64,000 nt of DNA from Desulfatibacillum aliphaticivorans DSM 15576 (GTDB lineage Bacteria; Desulfobacterota; Desulfobacteria; Desulfobacterales; Desulfatibacillaceae). The stretch is taken from contig NZ_KE386983.1 in the NCBI RefSeq assembly GCF_000429905.1, positions 106,594 through 170,593 on the forward strand. Reading direction: 5' to 3'. The notes beneath the pieces were generated by a model. It worked only from the letters and a program-made list of their open reading frames with translations, was not told the DNA's origin and made no database searches. The first letter of the stretch is position 1. The number at the start of each line of letters is the position of its first letter. Below, piece by piece: positions 34,966-43,669 of this stretch. The translations under genes were made by a program, and so were the position numbers.

Positions 34966-35451
34966 CTAAAATACATCCTGGGGGATGCTGGACCCGGCGC
35001 CAAGCACTTCACCGACAACCCGGATGACCAGCTTGTCTCCGGCCGAAGGGGTCATGCCGGTGCAGTCGCAATAATCCGTAACTCCGTTAAGGATGTCTGC
35101 GTCGCAGCGCTGCCTGTTGGACTTGTCCCGGCAAACGCCTTTGGTCGCATCAACGTCGCCAGACACGGAAATGGAAGGCTCCCCGCCGCCGTCGGCCACG
35201 CCCAGTACACGCAGGTTCACGGGAGTTCCAGCGCCGGCTCCGTCCAGATCGAAAGTCCATTGTGTGGCGGAATCCTGAACTCCGCTGGCGGTGGCGCCGC
35301 CGACTTTGGCAATGATCTTGGTAATGGTTGCGTTATTGGAGGATACAACAAAAGAGTCGCCTCCACCGATAGCGTTAGCGGCGATGGCTATGGGCGCCGC
35401 CAAGATTGCGCATCCAAGTATAATGATCGCCAAATTGCATAAATTCTTCAT
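34966..35451 (-). CDS. Small secreted protein, CRDK-NRQR family, paralogue 2
   Basis: I chose the ATG at 35451 because GGAGGA lies 8 bases upstream and the product begins MKNLCNLAIIILGCAILAA, a clean signal peptide; an ORF start 6 codons upstream overlaps that ribosome site. The mature part has GGGDSFVVSSNN, GVCRDKSNRQRCDADILNG, DYCDCTGMTPSAGDKLVI and ends SSIPQDVF. It is a clear paralogue of the 33813 product. Probably exported to periplasm or outside. Confidence 0.82.
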   Translation of the reverse strand: MKNLCNLAIIILGCAILAAPIAIAANAIGGGDSFVVSSNNATITKIIAKVGGATASGVQDSATQWTFDLDGAGAGTPVNLRVLGVADGGGEPSISVSGDVDATKGVCRDKSNRQRCDADILNGVTDYCDCTGMTPSAGDKLVIRVVGEVLGAGSSIPQDVF

Positions 35452-35570
35452 GGAAAATCCTCCGAACAAGTAACAGATATGGAATTACAAGAATAGCCAT
35501 GCAAACGCATGGTTTATACGAACGGGGTGGTCATCTTTGTTTAAAAAAATGTAAGAAAACCGATTAAATA

Positions 35571-35599
35571 ATTCTGTCTCAAATAAACATAAAGGTCAA
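35571..35599 (-). promoter_or_regulatory. Putative promoter of secreted paralogue 2
   Basis: On the minus strand TTGACC and CAGAAT are separated by 17 bases, about 120 bases before the ATG. Confidence 0.4.
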
Positions 35600-35654
35600 C
35601 ATAAAAAAAAGAAGTTAGCTGTTACTTTAATTGATCCCAGGAAAAATGTGCTGG

Positions 35655-37328
35655 TCAAGCAAGCATGATGGAAAAAATATATCTTGGATCCAAGGAATCC
35701 GGCCGGACCTGGCCGTATTGCTCCTCTATGGATTCAAACAACCCGGTCAGGGCCTGGCCCCAGGTCCGGCCGATTTTCTCCGGCGATTTTCCGGTTTGCA
35801 AAGCCAGCCATTCCAGGAATTTGTGCTTCATGGAATCCCGGACAATGTGTTCCGCCGGGTCGAAAAGCTCTTTAAAAAACGCCTTTAATCCGTCCAGGGA
35901 TAAGGGCTCGCAGACGGAGCCGTTTCCAAGAAGATCATTGGCCCATGGAGTCAACAGCAGGTTTTCGCAGTTCAGCTTTTTAGAGTCGGGGAGGCTTTGC
36001 AGGCAGTCCATGTGAGCGAAAAGGTCATCCAGGGCGATGATTTCATCCAGGATTTTTCGGCAATCCTCCACGTCCTTGCGGCTGGAAAAATCACGGTACA
36101 GGGCGCCGGATTGATAGTTGTCGAAGACCAGGGGCTTGTCCAACAGCAGGCCGCCCAAAACGCCCAGGCGATCCTCGTCCCAAAAGGACAAAGGCAGGCC
36201 GTTTTTTTGGAACCAGGATTCCCTGCGCCATTTCTGGGCCTTGAACTTGAGGGACAAGGCCAGGCCGAATCCCGCCTGAAAGATTTCCGTAAGAGGATGG
36301 TTGCGGATGGCCGCACTCGGCGCCTCGCCGGTTTTTTCCCGGATTTCCTCCAGGCCCATGTTCAGGTAGCCGCTGGTTTTTTTGACGAACTGCTGCAGGT
36401 CCTCCCGGGAATGCAGCTTGACCTTATCCGCGGCGATGACCTGGTTGCACAGTGCCGCAAACTCCGATTGAATCAGCCGGGCGATATCCGGGTCGTCCAC
36501 GGCGTCCAGGGATTGGGAAAACCGGTTTTCCCCCTTGGCGAAATGATTGGATAAAAAGGGCTGGGCGTATCCGGGGCCGTCCTGAGATTCCAGGATTTTT
36601 TTCGGCCGATGGGCAAGGTCCTCGGCGTCCAGCTTTTGGTAGATGGCGGCCGCCTCGTGAGGCGGGGTGAACCCCCGTTCCGCCAGACGCACGTTGCGGA
36701 TGCGAAAAAGGTTCTCCTCGGTCTCGGAAGGAATCACCCCGTGGAGTTCAAACATCATCTTGTGGAAATAGGTGTAGTCCATTTCCGCCATGACTTTCAG
36801 GATTTCCCGGGTCATGTCCTCCAGATCGGGCAGGTTTTTATCTTCCGTCAGCTCCGAATCCTTGATTTTGACGTAAATGGCGCCGTCCAGGGTAAAATAG
36901 CCCTCTGGCAATTCACTGGGATCCTGGTCGTGCTCCAGGAAAAGCACGGAAACGTTTTCGTACATCCACATTTCCAAAAGATCGGTTTCCACCGTGGCCA
37001 TCCATTTGACCAGCCTTTCCGGATCCGCGGCCAGCATATGGTCCATCCAGGTCACCATGGCTTTCTGGTCGACCCGGTCGTTTTTCCAGATGTCCACGTC
37101 CATGAGGTATTGCCATTGGCGGGTGGAAGCCAGGGACAGGATTGGCAAACAGTCGTCCAGGCCGATTTCATGGATTAAAAAATACAGGTCCTGGGCGGAA
37201 AAGGATTTAACCAGGGCGCCGGCCTTGGGATGGGAAATAATGGCGTCCAGGGCTTCCTGGGCCGGCATTTCAAGGATTTGCTCCCGGGACGTTTCAAGGG
37301 ACAGGGGCTGTTTTTTTTCTATATCCAT
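35655..37328 (-). CDS. Conserved hypothetical protein, DUF6178-like
   Basis: A 557-residue soluble, helical, acidic protein without signal peptide or obvious catalytic motif. The start at 37328 gives MDIEKKQPLSLETSREQIL; the frame is open upstream but that part reads through a dispersed repeat. Sequence such as LYFLIHEIGLDDCLPILSLAS, WMDHMLAADPERLVKWM and a C-terminal SLDPRYIFSIMLA remind me of DUF6178, a family I associate with Deltaproteobacteria. That assignment is from memory only. Function unknown; apparently a single-gene unit. Confidence 0.7.
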   Translation of the reverse strand: MDIEKKQPLSLETSREQILEMPAQEALDAIISHPKAGALVKSFSAQDLYFLIHEIGLDDCLPILSLASTRQWQYLMDVDIWKNDRVDQKAMVTWMDHMLAADPERLVKWMATVETDLLEMWMYENVSVLFLEHDQDPSELPEGYFTLDGAIYVKIKDSELTEDKNLPDLEDMTREILKVMAEMDYTYFHKMMFELHGVIPSETEENLFRIRNVRLAERGFTPPHEAAAIYQKLDAEDLAHRPKKILESQDGPGYAQPFLSNHFAKGENRFSQSLDAVDDPDIARLIQSEFAALCNQVIAADKVKLHSREDLQQFVKKTSGYLNMGLEEIREKTGEAPSAAIRNHPLTEIFQAGFGLALSLKFKAQKWRRESWFQKNGLPLSFWDEDRLGVLGGLLLDKPLVFDNYQSGALYRDFSSRKDVEDCRKILDEIIALDDLFAHMDCLQSLPDSKKLNCENLLLTPWANDLLGNGSVCEPLSLDGLKAFFKELFDPAEHIVRDSMKHKFLEWLALQTGKSPEKIGRTWGQALTGLFESIEEQYGQVRPDSLDPRYIFSIMLA

Positions 37329-37382
37329 GGTCGCACACCTATTTGGTGAGAATGTTTTTAACTTAGCATGACTTTTCGTAGG

Positions 37383-37452
37383 GTTTCGCAAGCTCAACCC
37401 AACCTGCGATTTATTCACAAGGTCAGTAGGTTGGGTGGTTCTGCGAGGCGTT
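37383..37452. repeat. GTAGGTTGGGT inverted repeat, second copy
   Basis: GTTTCGCAAGCTCAACCCAACC leads into ACCCAACCT (37397-37405), inverted as AGGTTGGGT at 37428-37436. The left flank closely matches that at 12640-12664, while the loop differs. Confidence 0.8.
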
Positions 37453-37558
37453 TTCGACCGAAATCCACGGCGCGATTATTCGCCTAAGCTCATTTGGAGC
37501 TCTGCAAGACAGTCCGCAGGTTCACCCAACAATCAGGATGACTTAATAATAACTCTAA

Positions 37559-38815
37559 TTAAGCCGTTGGCAAGGGGGGCGGCTTGGGGCTGTTCCATGG
37601 CGCGAATTTGAACAGCATCAACAGGCCGGGGACGGCGATAATCGTGCAGGTGATGAAAAAGGGCTCCCAACCGAACCATTTCGCAAGATAACCGGTGGGC
37701 ATGGACGCCAGCACCCGGGGGATTCCCATGAGGCTGGTCAGCAGGGCGTATTGAGTGGCCGTGAACTTTTTGTTGGTAATGCTGGCCATGAAAGCCATGT
37801 AGGCGGCCGTGCCCATGCCGGAGCTCAGGTTTTCAAACGCGATCACCCCTGCCAGAACCTCAATGCTGGGGCCGGTTTTCGTGAGGATGGCGAAGCATGC
37901 CGTGGATGCGGCCTGGAGCACCCCGAAAATCCACAGGCTTCTGTTGATGCCTGTACGCAACATAATCACGCCGCCTATGATGGTTCCGCTTATGGTGGCC
38001 CAAAAGCCGAACAACTTGACCACGCTGCCGATTTCCGTCTTGGTAAAGCCCACGTCCAGATAAAAAGGCGTTGTCATGGCGCCTGCCATGGAGTCGCCCA
38101 GCTTGTAAAACAGGATGAATGTCAGCATCCATAAGGCGTTTTTCCTGCTGAAATACTCAATCAGAGGATTTATCCCCGCTTCCAGCATGTTGACCGGCAA
38201 GGGCTCGGAAATCGTTGGCTCTTTGGCCAGCAAGGTCACGGCGATGCACGGCAGCATGCAGGCCGCCATAATTAGATAAACTTGGGAGTAGGGCATGTGG
38301 TCGGCCATGATAAGCCCTCCGCCCGAGGCCAACAGCATGCCCACCCGGTATCCGTTCACATACAGGGAAGAGCCCAGGCCCAGTTCCTCGTCGCTCAAAT
38401 CCTCGCGCCGGTATGCATCCACCACAATATCCTGGGAAGCGGAAAAGAACGCCACCAAAATGGCGGCCATGGCCATGACCATAGGGCGCGCCGCAGGCTG
38501 ACTCATTCCCAACCCGGCGATGGCGATCATCAGGCACACCTGGGCCACCAGCAGCCAACCGCGCCTTCTACCCAATAAAGGCAAGGTGAATCGATCCAGG
38601 AACGGGGCCCATAAAAATTTCAAGGTATAGGGCAGGCCCACAAAGCTCATGAGCCCGATCACGCCCAGATCCACGCCTTCTTCTTTCATCCAGGCCTGGA
38701 GTACGGTGATTGTTAGCAGCAAAGGCAGGCCGCAGGCAAAACCCATGAGCATGCTGACCAGCATCCGGGGCGTACCGATCTGGCTGATGAGTGTTTTTTT
38801 TTCGATGTCGGTCAA
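37559..38815 (-). CDS. AmpG-like MFS permease
   Basis: Twelve hydrophobic segments can be followed. LVSMLMGFACGLPLLLTITVL, then GLPYTLKFLWAPFLDRF and SQDIVVDAYRREDL, match the AmpG muropeptide/acetyl-CoA transporter family. AmpG imports cell-wall GlcNAc-anhydromuropeptides for recycling. I chose the TTG at 38815 because AGGA lies 6 bases upstream; the frame also offers TTGs up to 38863. No other recycling gene is nearby. Confidence 0.85.
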   Translation of the reverse strand: MTDIEKKTLISQIGTPRMLVSMLMGFACGLPLLLTITVLQAWMKEEGVDLGVIGLMSFVGLPYTLKFLWAPFLDRFTLPLLGRRRGWLLVAQVCLMIAIAGLGMSQPAARPMVMAMAAILVAFFSASQDIVVDAYRREDLSDEELGLGSSLYVNGYRVGMLLASGGGLIMADHMPYSQVYLIMAACMLPCIAVTLLAKEPTISEPLPVNMLEAGINPLIEYFSRKNALWMLTFILFYKLGDSMAGAMTTPFYLDVGFTKTEIGSVVKLFGFWATISGTIIGGVIMLRTGINRSLWIFGVLQAASTACFAILTKTGPSIEVLAGVIAFENLSSGMGTAAYMAFMASITNKKFTATQYALLTSLMGIPRVLASMPTGYLAKWFGWEPFFITCTIIAVPGLLMLFKFAPWNSPKPPPLPTA

Positions 38816-39017
38816 GGCGCGTCCTCGCAGGAAAGAAAAGGATTGTGAACCCAAGCGAAACAATTCCCTATCATGTCCGGCCCTTGTTTTACAAGCGCGG
38901 GGCTTGCAAATTTCTCGGGTTTGGAATAGTTTTACGAATTCGGTTCATTGAACGCTTCGGCCTTGCAATGGGAAAACCCTTTTCTACATTCTAATAAGAA
39001 GGCAGGAATCAGTCCCC

Positions 39018-39923
39018 ATGGATTTGATGAAAATCTCCGTCATCCTGTGCACCCAGGCCGCCTCCAGGCATTTGGAGGCGCTGATTAGCAGCCTGGCTGT
39101 CCAGGATTTTCCGGCCCAGGAATATGAAGTTCTTATTGTGGACAACAGCCCCGACGGCGCGGCCAAGGACCTTGCCGGCGAAGCTGTCCAAGCCGCTCCC
39201 GATCGAAAGATCCGGTATGTGCACGAGCCCGTCCCCGGCAAAACCCGCGCTTTGAACGCGGGGGTAAAAAACGCTCAAGGGGAGATCGTCGCCTTTTTGG
39301 ACGACGACGTGTCCCTGGATTCGGATTGGCTGGCCGCTATGGCCCAAGCCTTTGACAATCCCGGGACGGGCGGCGCCGGCGGAAAAATTACACCCCAGTG
39401 GCCGGGCAAGGCGCCGGGATGGTTCACCCCGGCCGTTGCAGGCTTCACCCCGGTCCATGATTTCGGCGACAAGCCCCTGGCGTATCACGCGGTCGGAGCC
39501 TGCCCGGTGGGCGCCAACATGGCGTTTCGAAAGCTGGCCGTGGAGCAGGCCGGGCTGTTTGACGTCAACCTGGGCCATTGCAGAGAGGCCAAGCTGGGGG
39601 GCGAAGAATGGGACCTGTGCCGCCGCGTCCGGCGCATCGGGTACAAGCTCATGTATGAGCCCCAGGCCGGGGTTAAGCATCATTTCACCCGCGACGAGGC
39701 CATAAAATCCTATTGGCGGGGCAGGGCTTTCACCCAAGGCCGGGTTGCGGCGTACATTTTGTTCAAGGACGATGCGCCTTTGCTGAACCGGGCCAAGGCC
39801 GAACCCGAAGGCGCGGCTTTGCATAGAAACCAGCCCGGAAAGAACCTTTTTTATTTTCAACTTAAGGCCGCTTTTGCGGCGGGATTCGCCTGTGGACTCG
39901 TTTTCGGACTTCCCAAAAAATAA
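39018..39923 (+). CDS. Family 2 glycosyltransferase
   Basis: GT-A fold: ISVILCTQAASRHLEALISSL, IVDNSPDG, KTRALNAGVKNAQGEIVAFLDDDV with the metal-binding DDD, and GEEWDLCRRVRRIGYKL containing the acidic catalytic region. A short hydrophobic C-terminus (FAAGFACGLVFG) may touch the membrane. The stop lies inside the start region of the next glycosyltransferase gene, so they are translationally coupled. The product is probably part of polysaccharide or glycan synthesis; sugar and acceptor unknown. Confidence 0.88.
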   Translation: MDLMKISVILCTQAASRHLEALISSLAVQDFPAQEYEVLIVDNSPDGAAKDLAGEAVQAAPDRKIRYVHEPVPGKTRALNAGVKNAQGEIVAFLDDDVSLDSDWLAAMAQAFDNPGTGGAGGKITPQWPGKAPGWFTPAVAGFTPVHDFGDKPLAYHAVGACPVGANMAFRKLAVEQAGLFDVNLGHCREAKLGGEEWDLCRRVRRIGYKLMYEPQAGVKHHFTRDEAIKSYWRGRAFTQGRVAAYILFKDDAPLLNRAKAEPEGAALHRNQPGKNLFYFQLKAAFAAGFACGLVFGLPKK

Positions 39924-41931
39924 CCCGGATTGCGCGGAGGCCGGTTTTCCCGCCTTGGATGAAAACCGTCTGCCGCCCAAATCCATCCGCCATCTGCTGA
40001 TTACGGCCGAACACGCCGGGTTTCAGTATCGCGGCGGGATAGGGTCTTACGCCCAGGAAATGGAAAACCTGCTTGGCGGCGACCGTTTGGGGGTATTTTT
40101 TGTGGGAGAAAAGGAGTACTCCCCGGCCAAGTTTCCGTCCGAACAATTCTTAGGGCGAAAGCGCTGGATCGTCCCCTCCTTGATCGTGGGCCAGGATCAA
40201 TGCGCTTTTTTGCCCAAAGAGGACCTTGTCTACCTTTGCTTCAAGCGCATTCTGCCCCTTTATCCCCGCTTGGAGACCGTGGAAATTCAGGATTGCGACG
40301 GCTGGGGCGTGCGCATCGCCCAGGCCAAGCGGGCCGGGCTGGTGCCTGATAGTTTGACGGTCAAGATTCGCTGCCATGGAACTTACGTCTACCTGGAGCA
40401 GGCCCACGGAAAATGGTGGGCGGATCAATACCATTTACGGCTTATGGCCCGGGAGAAGCAGGCCATAGAGCAGGCCGACTGCGTGAGCTTCCCCACGGAT
40501 TTTCTCCGCGATTTGTACCAGCAATCCGGGTACAGCATCAGCCCGGACCGGGTGGAAAAGCTCCGCTATCCCCTGGCCTTGCCCACCGCGCAGGAACCGG
40601 TGGAATTCCGGCGGGCCGACTCTTTGATTTTTGTTGGAGCCCGCACGTCCATGAAAGGCTTTCCGGTATTCGTAGAGGCTTTGAAAAAACTGCTGGCCGG
40701 GCCGGCCGGCGGGGCTGTGCGACAAATTTACATCCTGGGTTCCACGGACCCGGCCATGGCGTGGGAAAACGCGTATATCAAGGCTTTGGGAAAGCGGCTG
40801 AAGGTCAGGGAAGCGGCCCTGCCCCGCCGCAAGCTCCTCAAAACCCAGAGCATACTTCGGGGCAGGGCGGTCTGTGTGCTGCCCTACCTGGGGGACAACC
40901 ACCCCAACGCCGTGCTGGAAGCCATGGCCTGCGGATGCCCCATGATCGCCGCAGATCGCGGGGGAATTCCCGAACTCATCCCCGCGAACTATCACGATCA
41001 ATGCCTCTGCCCGCCCGATCCCGATTCCCTGGCTGAAAGCATGACCCGGCTTCTGACCATGAAACCCAAGGAGCGCCAGGCCCTGGCCGAGGGCTTGCGC
41101 CGGGAATATCTGACCACGCAGCAGACCATCAATCAGGCGCACTGGCGCACGGAATCCCCTGCTAAAACTGCGCCTGCGCTGAAAGCCAAGCCTCGGGAAA
41201 CCGTGCTGCTGGTCCTGACGGAATCCCCGGAAGACGAACTGCTGCAGGCCCTGGAAGAGCAAATCCGGAAGCCGGACCAAACTTTGTTCATCCCCAAAGA
41301 ATCCTTTGGGAAAGCCCTGCAATCCCTGCAGGAAGAAAACAAGGAGGGGATTCTGGCCATCCTGGATGCCGACTATCTCCCCGAGCCGGAATTCATCCAA
41401 ACCCACGCCCGCTATCTGGAGCAAAATCCCGGGACGGGCGCTGTCTCCGCCTATTGCCGGGAACAGGGAGGCCGGGTCATCCGTCCTTTGGGGGACGGGC
41501 TTTTGCTGAACATGGCCGAGGATTGCCTGGGGCATGGGGGCGCGGCGTTTTCCCTTTCCCATTTGCGTGAGGCCGATTTGTTGAGCCGGGATAGAATAAA
41601 GGCGCCGGAGGATCTTTTTCCCGCGCTTTTAGGCGCCGGAGGAAAAATCGGGGTGATCCCGGAAGTTCTTTCCCAAAGAAAGGCCCGACCGAATGCGGAC
41701 AGGGACTTCACCCGAGGCTTGGCTCTCGGCTTCCTGGCGGATAACCTTCCCCGCTTCGAGGCCCTGCGTTTGGCCGGAATCATGCAGGATTATGCGGCCA
41801 TGCAGCAAACCCCGGCCATCGCCATCGCCCGGGAGCTGGAAAACTATCCATTCCTGCTCCGCCTGGGCCGGGCCGCCCTGGAAAAGGCCGCCAGGATTTA
41901 TTTTAGAATCAAATCGCATAAAGACGCGTGA
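39892..41931 (+). CDS. GT4-type glycosyltransferase fused to a GT2-like domain
   Basis: The start is a GTG or TTG (39892 or 39874) overlapping the previous gene by 32 to 50 bases. Residues ~25-400 form a GT-B enzyme: HAGFQYRGGIGSYAQEME, SLIFVGARTSMKGF and PNAVLEAMACGCPMIAADRGGIPELI (the E-x7-E region). From ~residue 420 a second domain resembles a degenerate GT-A fold: TVLLVLTESPEDELL, ILAILDADYLPEPEFI and PLGDGLLLNMAEDC. A two-enzyme fusion is plausible but the second half may be inactive. Confidence 0.82.
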   Translation: MDSFSDFPKNNPDCAEAGFPALDENRLPPKSIRHLLITAEHAGFQYRGGIGSYAQEMENLLGGDRLGVFFVGEKEYSPAKFPSEQFLGRKRWIVPSLIVGQDQCAFLPKEDLVYLCFKRILPLYPRLETVEIQDCDGWGVRIAQAKRAGLVPDSLTVKIRCHGTYVYLEQAHGKWWADQYHLRLMAREKQAIEQADCVSFPTDFLRDLYQQSGYSISPDRVEKLRYPLALPTAQEPVEFRRADSLIFVGARTSMKGFPVFVEALKKLLAGPAGGAVRQIYILGSTDPAMAWENAYIKALGKRLKVREAALPRRKLLKTQSILRGRAVCVLPYLGDNHPNAVLEAMACGCPMIAADRGGIPELIPANYHDQCLCPPDPDSLAESMTRLLTMKPKERQALAEGLRREYLTTQQTINQAHWRTESPAKTAPALKAKPRETVLLVLTESPEDELLQALEEQIRKPDQTLFIPKESFGKALQSLQEENKEGILAILDADYLPEPEFIQTHARYLEQNPGTGAVSAYCREQGGRVIRPLGDGLLLNMAEDCLGHGGAAFSLSHLREADLLSRDRIKAPEDLFPALLGAGGKIGVIPEVLSQRKARPNADRDFTRGLALGFLADNLPRFEALRLAGIMQDYAAMQQTPAIAIARELENYPFLLRLGRAALEKAARIYFRIKSHKDA

Positions 41932-42237
41932 ACGCGGCTGTGCTCTTTGGGAAAGGTTCCAGGGAGCTGCTCCTTGTGCCACATTCCCAATGGGGGGGGC
42001 TATTTAAAACTGATGCTAATATGATCCCATGGCGCAACAGAAAACCATCTCCCCGACAAAGGGCAGCCCTGGCAGGGCAGTATTCTGCCGGGGTGCGCAG
42101 CACATGCTTTAAAACCTTTGCAGCAGCGGATTTTCAAAATACTCGATTGAAGGATAACTCGTCCAAGGTCAGATAAAACGAGGCGTCAGCTATTCCGTAA
42201 TGTAGAGAATGTCATAAGAATTCAATAGGTTTGCAAT

Positions 42238-42372
42238 ATGCATTCCCACGCACAGCATGGGAACGAGTTCTTAACCAAGACCTTCCGCCCGCCTAGCAGC
42301 CCTGCCTTTGATAAATATTCCTGGTCGCTCCTTTTGCGCTCCGCGCCCAGGCAAAAAACTGCCTTGCCTGGG
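42238..42372 (-). repeat. Composite repeat, rearranged copy D
   Basis: The palindrome ATGCATTCCCACGC-CAGCATGGGAACGAG (42238-42267) is followed by an inverted GCGCTCCGCGCCCAGGCA/TGCCTGGG hairpin block. The hairpin is on the minus strand relative to copies A-C, while the palindrome keeps plus orientation, and the spacer is about 70 bases shorter. The rest of 41932-42465 shows no gene. Confidence 0.8.
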
Positions 42373-42465
42373 CCACCCAACTACTTTTTTTGCCGCCGGG
42401 ATGATCGCCATAATTCCAGATCTGAGTTACTCTGCACCCCCCACGGCAGTTTTGGGGTTATTCTT

Positions 42466-42936
42466 TTATTTTTCCTTTTCCTTCGCCGGGCTGAGGCCGA
42501 TGTTTTTCAGGATGAGGATCATGGGCAGAAAGCCGAGAATCAGGGAAATCCCCGCAGTAACGGGCCCCAGGGCGCCGGAGGTGTAAAAGTGCGCGTACAC
42601 AAATCCGGCCGCCGGAACGTTGAAGAAGGCGCCGGTGATTACGCCGGGAGAGTACACCTTGTAGGCCAGGGTGGTTGCGGCGTGGTATATGAAGTTAAAC
42701 ACGATGTAGCTGGCGGTGGACAAGCCCAGGGCCAATGTCCATTTGCCGGGCAGGAACACGGCCAGCCCCACGGCGATGAGCATGTACGCGCCGATCACCG
42801 CGTTTCCCAGGAGAAATTGCCGCCGGTCAAAATCCGGCTTAAAGGTTTTGGCCCATTCCACAAAACGAGGATTTTCCTCGATCCCTACGTGAATCAACTG
42901 GGCTATGATGATCAGCCATAATACGTTTAGGTTCAT
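42466..42936 (-). CDS. HXXEE-type membrane protein
   Basis: The 156-residue product has five hydrophobic segments and near its start IHVGIEENPRFVEW (His16, Glu20, Glu21), the motif that names the HXXEE family. A second conserved-looking part is TTLAYKVYSPGVITGAFFN. Members have unknown activity; the His/Glu cluster suggests metal binding within the membrane. It begins 13 bases after the DUF2959-like gene ends, so it is probably co-transcribed. Confidence 0.75.
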   Translation of the reverse strand: MNLNVLWLIIIAQLIHVGIEENPRFVEWAKTFKPDFDRRQFLLGNAVIGAYMLIAVGLAVFLPGKWTLALGLSTASYIVFNFIYHAATTLAYKVYSPGVITGAFFNVPAAGFVYAHFYTSGALGPVTAGISLILGFLPMILILKNIGLSPAKEKEK

Positions 42937-42949
42937 AAAAAAGCCTTTT

Positions 42950-43621
42950 CTATTGAGCCTGGAATTCCTGGATAAACTGGTTGGAGGACTCGATAGCCGC
43001 GTTCATGTTTTTGATCAGCACGTCAATTTCTCCCTTCAAGGAGGAGAATTCCGAACGCAGGGAGCTGATGGCCTGGGCGTTCAGGTTATGCTTGAGGAAC
43101 AGGACGTTGTCCTGGAAGGTTTCCAGGATGGGCGTCATGCTTTTTTCAGCGCGGTGCATGCTGGCCAGCATTTTGTTGTAATGGGATTTGGTGGCCGAAA
43201 GCTGCTTTTGGCTTTGAGCGCGAAGGTCGGCGCGTTTATAAAGAGCCAGCTCACTTTGCCATTCTTCAAACAAGGCGTCGGCCACGGATTCAATGCCGTC
43301 AATTCGGTCGGACACCCGTTCGGCGGCCTTTTTGCTGTCCTCGAATTCCGCGTTCAAGCGGTCGTAGGCCTCGCTCAGGTCGCTTGTGGGAACGTGGACC
43401 ACGCTTCTGAATTGCTCCAGGGCGGACTTGAATTGCTCCTGGGCGTCGGTCTGGGCGTCCCGGGCGTCCTCCACCCTGTCCACCAGGATGTCCCGCTTAT
43501 GGATCCCGACTTTTTCCATGGCGTTATAATAGGTGGACTGGCAGGCGGCCAGAACCGTCAATAACAGCGCCGCGGTAAAAAGAATTGCGTATTTTTTCAA
43601 AGGCTGATCCTTCTGCAGCAT
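42950..43621 (-). CDS. DUF2959-like lipoprotein
   Basis: A lipoprotein signal (AALLLTVLAAC, Cys26) leads into STYYNAMEKVGIHKRDILVDRVEDARDAQ, the conserved opening of DUF2959. The remaining 170 residues are a long coiled coil (for example RVSDRIDGIESVADALFEEW). AGGAGA precedes the ATG at 43621. The family is found in marine and sulfate-reducing bacteria; it likely forms a periplasmic helical bundle. Middle gene of a three-gene minus-strand set with the secreted protein upstream and the HXXEE protein downstream. Confidence 0.85.
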   Translation of the reverse strand: MLQKDQPLKKYAILFTAALLLTVLAACQSTYYNAMEKVGIHKRDILVDRVEDARDAQTDAQEQFKSALEQFRSVVHVPTSDLSEAYDRLNAEFEDSKKAAERVSDRIDGIESVADALFEEWQSELALYKRADLRAQSQKQLSATKSHYNKMLASMHRAEKSMTPILETFQDNVLFLKHNLNAQAISSLRSEFSSLKGEIDVLIKNMNAAIESSNQFIQEFQAQ

Positions 43622-43669
43622 TTCGCGCTCTCCTAAAGCATCAAAAAATTAATTGATCCAAAAACTTAG

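Noticed and set aside
40435..41562. 375-codon minus-strand ORF
   Set aside because: Antisense to the two-domain glycosyltransferase gene and without any recognisable motif.
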